Shown here piece by piece: positions 1 through 8,095 of a stretch of 64,000 bases of DNA. Under the pieces are notes generated by a model that saw only the letters and a program-made list of their open reading frames with translations, had not been told where the DNA came from and searched no databases. Numbering within the stretch: the stretch's first letter is position 1; every line of letters starts with the position of its first letter. Source of the DNA: Desulfobacterales bacterium. GTDB taxonomy: Bacteria; Desulfobacterota; Desulfobacteria; Desulfobacterales; SpSt-501. The stretch lies in the NCBI GenBank assembly GCA_030834695.1, contig JAUQXK010000143.1, positions 1-64,000 on the forward strand, in the 5' to 3' direction. A program made the position numbers and the translations under genes.

Positions 1-183
1 TTCAACGACCCAGCGTACGGCAGCAAGCCCGCTTCATACGTGTCCGGACAGCCCCGGAATAAAACTTTCACGAAGCCGCTGGCCCTCTCTGCCTGTCTGC
101 AGTTCCTCTAAACGGCTTGGGGGCGTGGCAGGATCACCTGAAAAATTGGCGGCGACGCCTTGCGGCGAAAATACCGCCCAGCC
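1..183 (-). repeat. truncated copy of the 225 bp inverted-repeat element
   Basis: This stretch aligns as the reverse complement of the element at 5204-5428, with scattered substitutions and a diverged block around 58-95. The outer end of the element lies beyond the window. Its terminal repeat (about 148-183) is degraded relative to the perfect termini of the other copy. The remaining bases 184-428 upstream of the first gene hold no recognised gene. Confidence 0.8.
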
Positions 184-428
184 TTTTGACGCTGGTCGGT
201 TCACTAAGGGGGCAAGGTGACGAGAGGCGATCCCGGCCTTGCGGCGAACCGTGCCGTTCCGGGTTTATCTAATTGAAATTGATCTAAATACATTCAGGAT
301 CGCGATCCGCATTTTTGACAACCATCCTGAACTACTGTAAAATCAATATAGAAATCGACACGAAGGCCGTTTGTGGAGTGCCGGATGCGGCTCCGGGCTG
401 CGGTCCTTGGTCCGGAACGAGAGGCGAA

Positions 429-728
429 ATGAGAGTGATTCTGTCAGGGATAATGGTGGCGCTGGCCGCGGCCGCAATTGCCGGCTGCGCCGCCAACGGG
501 CCCTATTCGGTGGCGGTAGCCGAGGAAATCATGGTGCGCCACTGCACCTATATCGCCACTCTTTCGGAAAACTCGGACATGGGGTCCATCCAAATCCACC
601 CGAAATTCACCTACGACGGACGGGACATGGTTTTGAGAAAAGCCGAGATGCTGAACGCCACCCATGTGGTCTTTCTGGCCGACTATCCCTCCGGTTCGGC
701 GGCGCTCGCTTATCACTGCCCGGAGTGA
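429..728 (+). CDS. small outer-membrane-type lipoprotein (DUF4156-like)
   Basis: A 99-aa protein with a hydrophobic signal segment (residues 4-18) ending in a lipobox (AIAGC), so a lipoprotein is predicted. The mature part has an early Cys, a central LNATHVV block and a C-terminal Tyr-His-Cys. This resembles DUF4156-type lipoproteins, where two cysteines bracket a short domain. ATG 429 was chosen because the signal sequence starts there; the open frame reaches further upstream without signal character. Function is unknown. It stands alone, 37 bases before the ribbon-helix-helix gene. Confidence 0.55.
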   Translation: MRVILSGIMVALAAAAIAGCAANGPYSVAVAEEIMVRHCTYIATLSENSDMGSIQIHPKFTYDGRDMVLRKAEMLNATHVVFLADYPSGSAALAYHCPE

Positions 729-765
729 ATCGGGTTATTTCATCGGAGTTCAACGCGGAGAATCC

Positions 766-951
766 ATGGAACATATCGCAATGGAGACACTTTCCAGCAT
801 GGCTAAGCGCAAGATGTACAACACCACCCTTGATGCGGATCTGATCCGGCAGATTAAAATTCTTGCGGCTCAGCTCGAGAAGCGCCAGAACGACCTTCTG
901 GAAGAGGCCATCAAGGACCTGTTGAAAAAGTACGATTTCCGGAAAAACTGA
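766..951 (+). CDS. ribbon-helix-helix (CopG-like) DNA-binding protein
   Basis: A 61-aa basic protein. After a short lead, the strand MYNTTLDADLIRQIKILAAQ and the helix pair ending LLEEAIKDLLKKY fit a ribbon-helix-helix fold, as in antitoxins and small repressors. A GGAG motif 5 bases before ATG 766 supports the start; ATG 799 is an internal alternative. No toxin-like partner is adjacent. The next gene starts 26 bases downstream and is PilZ-like, so the two may be co-transcribed. The regulated target is not evident. Confidence 0.6.
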   Translation: MEHIAMETLSSMAKRKMYNTTLDADLIRQIKILAAQLEKRQNDLLEEAIKDLLKKYDFRKN

Positions 952-977
952 GAGCGTTGCGGCGGGCGGCCTCTGTC

Positions 978-1580
978 ATGGAAAAGGACAATCCTGAGAA
1001 ACGTGTCAGCGCGCGGATCGAGCACAAGACCCCGGTCATGCTCGAGCCGTTCGAAGCGGGCGTCATGCATGCGGCGCGCATGCACAACTACAGCAAGAAG
1101 GGCCTGTATTTCGAGTCGGACTTCTATCTCATCCCCGGTGCCGAAATTTACATCGGGATCGCCGATTCGCCCTTTGCCTCCGAACCCGGCGTCTACGAAT
1201 GTTATCGTTCGGTGATCAAATGGCGCAAGTTCCTCGAGAATTCATATTACGACTATGCCTATGGCGTCGAGATCCTGGCGCGCATCGCGCGTCCCGTAAA
1301 ATCGGGGCCGCGGCGCGATTCCCGCCGGCAGCCGCGCCGCGCCTGCTCGGTTCCAACCCTGGTTCAGAACAAGCATCGCCAGATCCCCGGCACCATCCAG
1401 AACGTGAACCACGGCGGCGTTTTCGTTCAATGCAGTGAAAAACCCTCCAGGGGCCAAAAGGTTTCCCTGACAATCCCCCTCAAGAAAAAGCAGAAGCTGG
1501 TGTCACGCCTCGGCGAAATTGTCTGGAGCGACGAAAACGGCATCGGCATCCGGTTCCAAAACGAGGCGCCGGCCAAATAG
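978..1580 (+). CDS. PilZ-domain protein with two PilZ-like halves
   Basis: A 200-aa protein. The N-terminal half begins with an Arg-rich RVSARIEHKTPV segment followed by MHNYSKKGLYFESD. The C-terminal half repeats the plan: an Arg cluster (RRDSRRQPRR), then NVNHGGVFVQ, then an IGIRF end strand. This is the PilZ pattern (RxxxR plus a [DN]xSxxG-like turn) that binds cyclic di-GMP, although both turn motifs are non-canonical, so binding is uncertain. ATG 978 is preferred over TTG 957. Likely a c-di-GMP effector or PilZ-fold adaptor. Confidence 0.6.
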   Translation: MEKDNPEKRVSARIEHKTPVMLEPFEAGVMHAARMHNYSKKGLYFESDFYLIPGAEIYIGIADSPFASEPGVYECYRSVIKWRKFLENSYYDYAYGVEILARIARPVKSGPRRDSRRQPRRACSVPTLVQNKHRQIPGTIQNVNHGGVFVQCSEKPSRGQKVSLTIPLKKKQKLVSRLGEIVWSDENGIGIRFQNEAPAK

Positions 1581-1599
1581 ACCTGCCTCCATTGCGGCA

Positions 1600-1655
1600 T
1601 AATTCCTGGGCTCCGGCTTTCGCCGGAGTGACGACTTTTTTCGGGCCCATCAAAA
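1600..1655. repeat. partial dispersed intergenic repeat
   Basis: Contains a palindrome of the type CTCCGGCTTTCGCCGGAG followed by TGACGACTTTTTT. The same core (TTCGCCGGAATGAC and CGACTTTTTGCGACTCCATC) occurs in the longer element at 58169-58362. It lies downstream of the PilZ gene and may also act as a terminator hairpin. Confidence 0.4.
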
Positions 1656-1810
1656 AAGGACAATGACCGAAACCGGATGATCTGCGGTTTGAGATGGTTG
1701 TGCCGGTGTTTCGGCCATTCGGATTTCGAGCTTCGGATTTAGCGTTCCTGCCGTCGTGCCTCGGTTCATTGAATGCGAGGCTGCCCTCTCCGCCTTTTGG
1801 CGCCATCACC

Positions 1811-3694
1811 TCAATCCGGCATCCGCACCGGCACCGCCAAACTCAGAAAATGGTCGTTTTCGGAGAACATCAGCTTCTGGGCCGTCATCATCCGCAGGAA
1901 GGATGTGATTTTGTCCTCCGGAAGGTTGCTGAAGTTTGCGAGGACGCGTTGGAGCGACCGGTGATGGCTGCAGAAGAGGTAGATCCGGCGCGAGGAGCCC
2001 TCTATGCGATGGGTGAGCGTGTCCCCGCCCGGGCGGTGTTCGCGGATGATCATGAAATCGCCGCCGTCGCGAAAGGCGAGGATGGGCTCGTCGGGCCTTC
2101 CCCGGTGCAGGTCTCCGTAGGCTTTCGTCCACGTCCGCAGCTGGTCGCGGACCGGCTGCCACAGGCGGCGTTGACGGCCTGCGCCGGCCTGATAGGCCTG
2201 GATCATGAACGGCATCCGGCGGAAGATCCGGGGCGGGAAAATTCGCGCCCAGTGGGGATGGTTGCCGACGTGGTCCAGCCCATGGGCCTCGGCATGCCGC
2301 CAGGCCGGGCTTCCGAGGCCCAGCCAGAAGTTGACGGGCTTGGGCGGCCGGAAAGGGCCGGCGAACTGCATGGCGTGCAGGGTCTCGGCGACATCGTCTT
2401 CGTCGCTGGCCGGAAAATGGAGGATGAGATTGGACAGGCTGGCGATGCCCAGCGCCTCGCAGTGCTTCATGATCTCGAGATTCTGGATGGCGGTGGTGCC
2501 TTTGCGCAGCTTGCGCAACAATCGGGTGCTGAGCGCCTCGATGCCGATCTGAACCCGGCGCATCCCGGCCGTGCGCATGAGCTTGAGCTCGGCCAACGGG
2601 GTCGTCGCCCGGATCTCCGCAAAAATGGACAGATCACGGTTCAGCCCGGCCAGTCCGCGCAGGATCTCGGCGGTGGACTCCTTGGGCAGGACGTTGTCCA
2701 TGACGGCCACCGCGAGCAGCCGGTGGCGGCGGGTCATTTGATCGATTTCGGAAACCACCCGTCCGGCGGATTTGGAGCGGTAGCCCTTCCACTGCAGGTT
2801 GAGGTTGCAGAATTCGCACCCGCCGCTCTCCCCCGTCGTGCTTTCGCGCTGCCACCAGCAGCCTCGTGAAACCTCGACCGGCAGGGTCGGGAAAAAGCGC
2901 CGGGAAGGATCGAGGCCGGAGAGGGCCGCGAAATAGTCGTCGAAATCCGGAAGCGGCAGGTGGTCCAGGTTCTCCAGCTGGTAGAATCCGCGGGCGGCCT
3001 CGCGGGCGTCGTCGCCCCCGCGCCGGACGATGCCGCGGGCCGGCGGAATTGCGGTGATCGGCCGCCCCTCCACGATGTGATGCTGCACCAGGTGGCAGAG
3101 GGGCAGCTCGCCCTCGCCGCAGACCACGGCGTCGATTTCCGGAAACAACTCCAGGGCCGCGGCCGCGGATTGATGATTGAACGCCGCCCCGCCGGCCACG
3201 ATCGTGAGGTCGGGATGCAGCTCCCGCAGGCGGCGGATGAAATAAAGGCCGGCGGTCAGCTGACACAGCACGCTGCTGACACCCACCATCCGGAACGGCC
3301 GCCAGTCGACGGCGGCCAGCCACGCTTCGGTGGCCGCTTGAACCTGGGAGACCAGCTGCGCGAAGTCGGTGCGGTGCAAGAGGCGGTTGCCCGCCGCCTC
3401 CCTGCGGAACAGCCGCGCCATGCCCGGCTGCTGTTCGGGATGGAGCAGGGCGCCGTAGACGGTCTCGGCGAGCCAGGTGCGCTCCGAAATGCCGTGGTAG
3501 CGGGCATAGCCGATGGCTGCGGCGATGGTCAGGTAAGCGTGATGGGCCTGGACCGCAACTCGGGGAAAGCGCGACCGGATAATGGCCTTCAGCGCACCCA
3601 GCTGAATCGACGGGCGCGTGTAAAGAGGCCAGGGCGGCGACAGCAGGGCGATCGGCGGGGGAGGCGGGGCGGATGATTTCAAGCGGGACTTCAT
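1811..3694 (-). CDS. B12-binding radical SAM protein, RiPP-maturation C-methyltransferase type
   Basis: A 627-aa protein. An N-terminal cobalamin-binding-like region (about residues 15-250, with IVAGGAAFNHQ and AVVCGEGE) precedes a radical SAM domain. This arrangement, with the GCWW lead-in and the later YRSKS element, matches the family called ribosomal peptide maturation radical SAM protein 1. The cluster cysteines are C279, C293 and C296, i.e. C-x13-C-x2-C, wider than the CX7CX2C I recall for the family. It overlaps the upstream sigma-54 regulator by 4 bases (ATGA), so the two are translationally coupled. No RiPP precursor or leader-peptidase gene is visible nearby, so its substrate is unknown. 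Confidence 0.75.
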   Translation of the reverse strand: MKSRLKSSAPPPPPIALLSPPWPLYTRPSIQLGALKAIIRSRFPRVAVQAHHAYLTIAAAIGYARYHGISERTWLAETVYGALLHPEQQPGMARLFRREAAGNRLLHRTDFAQLVSQVQAATEAWLAAVDWRPFRMVGVSSVLCQLTAGLYFIRRLRELHPDLTIVAGGAAFNHQSAAAALELFPEIDAVVCGEGELPLCHLVQHHIVEGRPITAIPPARGIVRRGGDDAREAARGFYQLENLDHLPLPDFDDYFAALSGLDPSRRFFPTLPVEVSRGCWWQRESTTGESGGCEFCNLNLQWKGYRSKSAGRVVSEIDQMTRRHRLLAVAVMDNVLPKESTAEILRGLAGLNRDLSIFAEIRATTPLAELKLMRTAGMRRVQIGIEALSTRLLRKLRKGTTAIQNLEIMKHCEALGIASLSNLILHFPASDEDDVAETLHAMQFAGPFRPPKPVNFWLGLGSPAWRHAEAHGLDHVGNHPHWARIFPPRIFRRMPFMIQAYQAGAGRQRRLWQPVRDQLRTWTKAYGDLHRGRPDEPILAFRDGGDFMIIREHRPGGDTLTHRIEGSSRRIYLFCSHHRSLQRVLANFSNLPEDKITSFLRMMTAQKLMFSENDHFLSLAVPVRMPD

Positions 3695-5058
3695 CCGTTG
3701 ACGTCACGGGTGAGGTCGATGCGGTGCTTCTTCATCCGCTTCCAGACCGTGACGCGGCTGACACCCAGTATGCGCGCGGCGGCCGACTGATTGCCGCCGG
3801 CCTGCCGCAGGGCCCGCACGAGTTGCTCGCGTTCATAGGCGGCGGCCGGCTCGGGCAGGGGCGGGCAGATGTTGTCGGACACGATTTTGGGAGGCAGGTG
3901 CTGGACGCCGATCTCGCCGTCGGCGCACAGCACCAGCGCGTATTCGATGGCGTTGCGCAGCTCGCGGACGTTGCCCGGCCAGGCGTAAACGGACATGCGG
4001 GCCACCGCTTCGGGGCTGATCCCCGTGATGTTTTTGCCGCTCTTCTGGCGGTGCTGGGCGATGAAGTGCTGGACGATGATGGGAATGTCTTCCGGGCGGT
4101 CTTTCAGCGGAGGAATCGTGAGCGGGAAGACGCTGATCCGGAAGAAAAGGTCCTCGCGGAACCGCCCCGCGGCGATCAGCTCGTCCAGATTCTTGTTCGT
4201 GGCGGTGATGACCCTCACATCCACCTTGATGGGGGTATGGTCCCCGACCCGCTCGATTTCCTTTTCCTCCAGGACCCGCAAGAGTTTGACCTGGGTGGAG
4301 GGCGGAATATCGCCGATCTCATCCAGGAAGATGCTGCCGCCGTGCGCGGCTTCGAACCGCCCCGTCCGATTGCGGTCGGCACCGGTGTAAGCCCCCTTGA
4401 CGTGTCCGAACAGCTCGCTTTCGAGAAGGTTCTCGTTCAGCGCCGCGCAATTCACCTTGATGAACGGCCGGCTCTCCCGCGGGCCCGCCCAATGGATGGC
4501 CCGCGCGACCATTTCCTTGCCGGTTCCGCTTTGTCCGTAGATGATGACGGGGGCGTCGGACTTGGCGACGCTCTCGATCATTTCAAACAGCTGCTGCATG
4601 GGGATCGACTTGCCGAGGATGCCGAAATAGTGGTCGTTCAAATCGAGGGTCTTGCGCAGCGCCAGGATCTCCTCCTGCTGGCGCACGAAGTCGGAGATGT
4701 CGGTCAGGGTTTCCACGGCGCCGATGACCCGGCCCTGCGGATCGCGCAGGACCGTTGCGTTCTTGACGACGCTGACGGAGTGGTGCTCCTTGTTGGTGAT
4801 CCGGCACGGCTTGGCCTTGACCATCCCCTCCTGGAAAAGCCGGCACCACTTCTCGCCCGAACCGAGGCCGTAGATTTCGCAGCCGGTGCAGTCCAGAATA
4901 CGGCACGATTTTCCGATCAGCTCGGCCGCCGAATACCCGGTCAAGGTCTCGGCGGCGGGGTTCACGGCCACGATGGTGCCCTCCGGGTTCACCACGACCA
5001 GCCCTTCCTTGAGGGTGTCTACGATGGTTTTCCAGTAGGGCGAGAGGTCCATGGGCAC
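3691..5058 (-). CDS. sigma-54-dependent enhancer-binding regulator with Cys-rich PAS domain
   Basis: A 455-aa activator of RpoN promoters. Residues about 10-130 form a PAS domain carrying C52, C57, C60, C72 and C85, suggesting a metal, heme or redox sensor. The AAA+ domain (about 150-380) has Walker A GQSGTGKE, a GAYTGA sigma-54 contact loop (GAFTGA variant) and Walker B SIFLDEIGD. A Fis-type helix-turn-helix closes the protein (ARILGVSRVTVWKRM). The start is GTG 5058 or ATG 5052; neither has a strong ribosome site. It lies directly upstream of, and overlaps, the radical SAM gene, which is therefore either its target or its partner. Confidence 0.9.
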   Translation of the reverse strand: MPMDLSPYWKTIVDTLKEGLVVVNPEGTIVAVNPAAETLTGYSAAELIGKSCRILDCTGCEIYGLGSGEKWCRLFQEGMVKAKPCRITNKEHHSVSVVKNATVLRDPQGRVIGAVETLTDISDFVRQQEEILALRKTLDLNDHYFGILGKSIPMQQLFEMIESVAKSDAPVIIYGQSGTGKEMVARAIHWAGPRESRPFIKVNCAALNENLLESELFGHVKGAYTGADRNRTGRFEAAHGGSIFLDEIGDIPPSTQVKLLRVLEEKEIERVGDHTPIKVDVRVITATNKNLDELIAAGRFREDLFFRISVFPLTIPPLKDRPEDIPIIVQHFIAQHRQKSGKNITGISPEAVARMSVYAWPGNVRELRNAIEYALVLCADGEIGVQHLPPKIVSDNICPPLPEPAAAYEREQLVRALRQAGGNQSAAARILGVSRVTVWKRMKKHRIDLTRDVNG

Positions 5059-5203
5059 TGTACCGCCGGGATAGCCGATTTATTGAACGATAACACTACG
5101 GTGCCGTCTTCGCAAGCGGTTGCTGCCGGGCGGCCGGCTTGACTTGGTGGAAGGCTGTGCTATGAGTCCGGCAGTTGAATGGGCGCCATTTGAGCTCAGG
5201 TCG

Positions 5204-5428
5204 GGCAGGAGGGGGTATCCGCCGCAGAGCGCCGCCGCCAATTTTTCAGGTGATCCTGCCACGCCCCCAAGCCGTCTAGAGGAACTGCAGACAGGCAGAG
5301 AAGCCTGACGGCTCCGTGAGGGTCGGTCCTCCGGGGCTGTCCGGACACGTATGGAGCGGGCTTGCTGCCGTACGCTGGGTCGTTGAAGGCATGGCGGCGG
5401 CGCTCTGCGGCGGATACCCCCTCCTGCC
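5204..5428. repeat. 225 bp element with perfect 37 bp terminal inverted repeats
   Basis: Bases 5204-5240 are the exact reverse complement of 5392-5428, giving a MITE-like element without any coding capacity. A second, diverged copy lies in the opposite orientation at the start of the window (1-183). It sits between the divergent sigma-54 regulator and pyrD. No transposase is seen in the window. Confidence 0.85.
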
Positions 5429-5489
5429 TATACGCGATAGGACCGAATTGGAAGTATTGAATCTTCGGGATGATAGAAAGAGGGAAAAC

Positions 5490-6416
5490 ATGAGTCCCAC
5501 CCCACCCGCAATGGCGGTAAACATCGGCGGGATCTCGCTGCAGAATCCGGTGATGACCGCTTCCGGAACGTTCGGCTACGCACGGGAATTCGATCCGCTC
5601 ATCGATCTCAACCGGCTGGGAGGGATCATCGTCAAGGGGCTGGCGCTGAAGCCCGTCAAAGGCAACCCGCCGCCGCGGATCGTTGAAACTCCCTGCGGCA
5701 TGCTCAACGCCATCGGCCTCGAGAACGTGGGCATCGACGCCTTCGTGGCCGACAAGATGCCGTTTCTGCGCACCCTGAAGCCGCCGATCATCGCCAACAT
5801 CTACGGAACGAGCGTCGAGGAATATGCCGAGCTGGCCGGCCGCCTCGATGCGGTCGACGGCGTGGCGGGAGTCGAAGTGAACATCTCCTGCCCCAACGTG
5901 AAGGCCGGCGGAGTGGTGTTCGGGGTGGATGCGGCGGCAGCCGGCGGCGTGGTCAGAGCCGTCCGTCAAAGCACCCGCAAGCCGGTAATCGTCAAGCTTT
6001 CCCCCAACGTCACCGACATCACTGCCATCGCCCGCAGCGCGGAGGAAGCCGGCGCCGACGCCCTTTCGCTGATCAACACGCTCATCGGCATGGCCATCGA
6101 CATCGAAACCCGCCGGCCGCGGCTGGCCAACATCACGGGCGGCCTGTCCGGACCGGCCATCAAGCCCGTGGCGCTGCGCATGGTGTGGCAGGTGGCGCGG
6201 GCGACCCGGCTGCCGGTGATCGGCATCGGCGGGATCATGAGGGCCGAGGATGCCATCGAATTCTTCATCGCCGGCGCCCGGGCCGTTCAGGTGGGAACGG
6301 CCAACTTCGTCAACCCCCGGTCCACCATCGAGATCATCGACGGCATCGAGCGCTATCTCGAACGCCACGGCATCGCCGACATCGCCCAACTGGTGGGGAG
6401 CCTGGATACGCGGTGA
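5490..6416 (+). CDS. pyrD: dihydroorotate dehydrogenase B, catalytic subunit
   Basis: A 308-aa FMN enzyme oxidising dihydroorotate to orotate in pyrimidine synthesis. Class 1B features are the lead [15 protein letters not shown], the catalytic loop [14 protein letters not shown] with the base Cys, and [14 protein letters not shown] near the C terminus. Class 1B enzymes normally pair with the Fe-S/FAD subunit PyrK to reduce NAD+. No pyrK is adjacent here; the upstream side is the repeat element, so the partner must lie elsewhere. The start ATG 5490 follows an AGAGGG ribosome site; longer upstream frames run through the repeat and were rejected. Confidence 0.93.
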   Translation: MSPTPPAMAVNIGGISLQNPVMTASGTFGYAREFDPLIDLNRLGGIIVKGLALKPVKGNPPPRIVETPCGMLNAIGLENVGIDAFVADKMPFLRTLKPPIIANIYGTSVEEYAELAGRLDAVDGVAGVEVNISCPNVKAGGVVFGVDAAAAGGVVRAVRQSTRKPVIVKLSPNVTDITAIARSAEEAGADALSLINTLIGMAIDIETRRPRLANITGGLSGPAIKPVALRMVWQVARATRLPVIGIGGIMRAEDAIEFFIAGARAVQVGTANFVNPRSTIEIIDGIERYLERHGIADIAQLVGSLDTR

Positions 6417-6428
6417 GAAGCGATACCG

Positions 6429-6503
6429 GATGCTGGATACTCGAGGAGGAAGAAACACACCGTCGATTTTTCATCGCGTATCGAGAATCAAGCATCCAGC
6501 ATC
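6429..6503. repeat. inverted repeat between convergent pyrD and leuA
   Basis: GATGCTGGAT at 6429-6438 is repeated exactly in inverse at 6494-6503, with further partial pairing (ACTCGAG / TCGAGAAT) inside. It lies between two genes that end towards each other, so it may serve both as a terminator-like hairpin. No clear U tract is present. Confidence 0.45.
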
Positions 6504-6510
6504 GTTATTT

Positions 6511-8049
6511 CTATAGCCCCGCCTCCTCCTGCACGGGATGGGTCTTGAGATACTCCAGCCGGTTCAGGCCGTTGATGTAGGCCTTGGCGCTGGCCGTGAT
6601 GATGTCCGGATCGGCCCCTTTGCCTAGCGCGAGCAGCCCGTTTTCGCGCAGGCGCACGGTGACTTCGCCCATGGCGTCCGTGCCGCCGGTCAGGGCGCTG
6701 ATGGAAAAGCGCAGCAGCTCCGAGGCCGTGCCCGTCAGCCGGCCGATCGTGTTGAAGGCGGCGTCGATCGGCCCATTGCCGTAGCCGGCATCCCGAACGG
6801 GCCGGCCGTTGATCTTCAGCCGCACGCTCGCCATGGGCAGCACCGTGGTCCCGGACGTGACGTGCAGGTAGTCCAGGACGAAGACGTCGGCGGTGCGCAG
6901 GATCCCCTCGGTGACGATCGCCTCCAGGTCCTCGTCCAGCACGTTCTTCTTCTTGTCGGCCAGCTCCTTGAACTTGGTGAAGACCAGCTCCACCTCATCG
7001 TCAGAGAGGTCGTAGCCCAGGTCCTTGAGCTGAGTGCGCAGGGCGTGCCGGCCGGAATGCTTGCCCAACACCAGCCGGCTGGCGCTCAGCCCGATGGTCT
7101 CCGGCTTCATGATCTCGTAGGTCATGGGGTTCTTGAGCACCCCGTCCTGGTGGATGCCGGCCTCGTGCGCGAAGGCGTTGGCGCCGACCACGGCCTTGTT
7201 GGGCTGGACCATGATGCCCGTGATCATGCTCACCAGGCGGCTGGTCGGATGGATGAACTCGGTGTGGATGCCGGTGCCGGCTTTGAGGAAGTTGGCCCGG
7301 GTGTGCAGGGCCATGACCACCTCTTCGAGCGAGGTGTTGCCGGCCCGCTCGCCGATGCCGTTGATGGTCACTTCGGCCTGGCGGGCGCCGGCGCGGATGG
7401 CGGCGAGCGTGTTGGAGGTCGCCAGCCCCAGGTCGTTGTGGCAGTGGACGCTCAGGACCGCTTTTTGAATGTTGGGGGTGTGCTCGCGGACGTAGCGCAC
7501 CAGTTCGCCGAACTCCTCGGGCACGGCATAGCCCACCGTGTCCGGAAGATTGACGGTGGTGGCGCCGGCCGCGATCGCGGCTTCGAACACCCGGCACAGG
7601 TAGTCCCGGTCGCTGCGCGAGCCGTCCTCCGCCGAGAACTCGACGGTATCGGTCAGGGACTTGGCGTAGCGCACCGCTTCCACGGCGGCCTTGACCACCT
7701 CCTCGCGGCTCATCTTCAGCTTGTACTGCAGGTGGATGTCCGAGGTGGCGATGAAGGTATGGATGCGCGGCCGGGCGGCATGGCGGACCGCCTGCCAGGC
7801 CCGATCGATGTCGCCCCGCGAGGCCCGGGCCAGCCCGGCCACTTCGGTCTTCTTGAGCCGGCCGGCGATCTTGGAAACGGCTTCGAAGTCGCCTTCCGAT
7901 GCCGCCGGAAACCCGGCTTCGATGACGTCCACTCCCAGTTTTTCCAGCTGAACCGCAATGCGCAGTTTTTCAGCCGTGTTCATGCTCGCGCCGGGGCTTT
8001 GCTCGCCGTCGCGCAGCGTCGTGTCGAAGATGATGACGGGGTCGGTCAT
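6511..8049 (-). CDS. leuA: 2-isopropylmalate synthase
   Basis: A 512-aa enzyme condensing acetyl-CoA with 2-ketoisovalerate, the first step of leucine synthesis. The HMGL-like TIM barrel starts with DTTLRDGEQSPGASM and includes the metal-binding SVHCHNDLGLA motif. A C-terminal LeuA dimer/allosteric domain (about 390-505, with RDAGYGNGPIDAAFN) indicates leucine feedback control. It is the last gene of the ilvB-ilvH-ilvC-cimA-leuA run, 46 bases after cimA. leuB, leuC and leuD are not in the window. Confidence 0.95.
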   Translation of the reverse strand: MTDPVIIFDTTLRDGEQSPGASMNTAEKLRIAVQLEKLGVDVIEAGFPAASEGDFEAVSKIAGRLKKTEVAGLARASRGDIDRAWQAVRHAARPRIHTFIATSDIHLQYKLKMSREEVVKAAVEAVRYAKSLTDTVEFSAEDGSRSDRDYLCRVFEAAIAAGATTVNLPDTVGYAVPEEFGELVRYVREHTPNIQKAVLSVHCHNDLGLATSNTLAAIRAGARQAEVTINGIGERAGNTSLEEVVMALHTRANFLKAGTGIHTEFIHPTSRLVSMITGIMVQPNKAVVGANAFAHEAGIHQDGVLKNPMTYEIMKPETIGLSASRLVLGKHSGRHALRTQLKDLGYDLSDDEVELVFTKFKELADKKKNVLDEDLEAIVTEGILRTADVFVLDYLHVTSGTTVLPMASVRLKINGRPVRDAGYGNGPIDAAFNTIGRLTGTASELLRFSISALTGGTDAMGEVTVRLRENGLLALGKGADPDIITASAKAYINGLNRLEYLKTHPVQEEAGL

Positions 8050-8095
8050 GCCATTTTGCTCCTTCGGAAAGTTAAATTGGGTTGTTTTGTTTTTT

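Noticed and set aside
1694-2869. A 391-codon plus-strand frame over the radical SAM gene
   Set aside because: No family motifs, composition of a shadow frame; the minus-strand protein has clear cofactor motifs.
3673-5142. A 489-codon plus-strand frame opposite the sigma-54 regulator
   Set aside because: Antisense shadow of a gene with unmistakable AAA+ motifs.
5316-5489. N-terminal extension of pyrD by 58 codons
   Set aside because: It reads through the repeat element; the conserved protein starts at 5490 with a ribosome site.
6816-6998. Short frames with Trp/Arg/Ser-rich peptides inside leuA and other genes
   Set aside because: Typical shadow frames of GC-rich coding sequence with no independent start signal.
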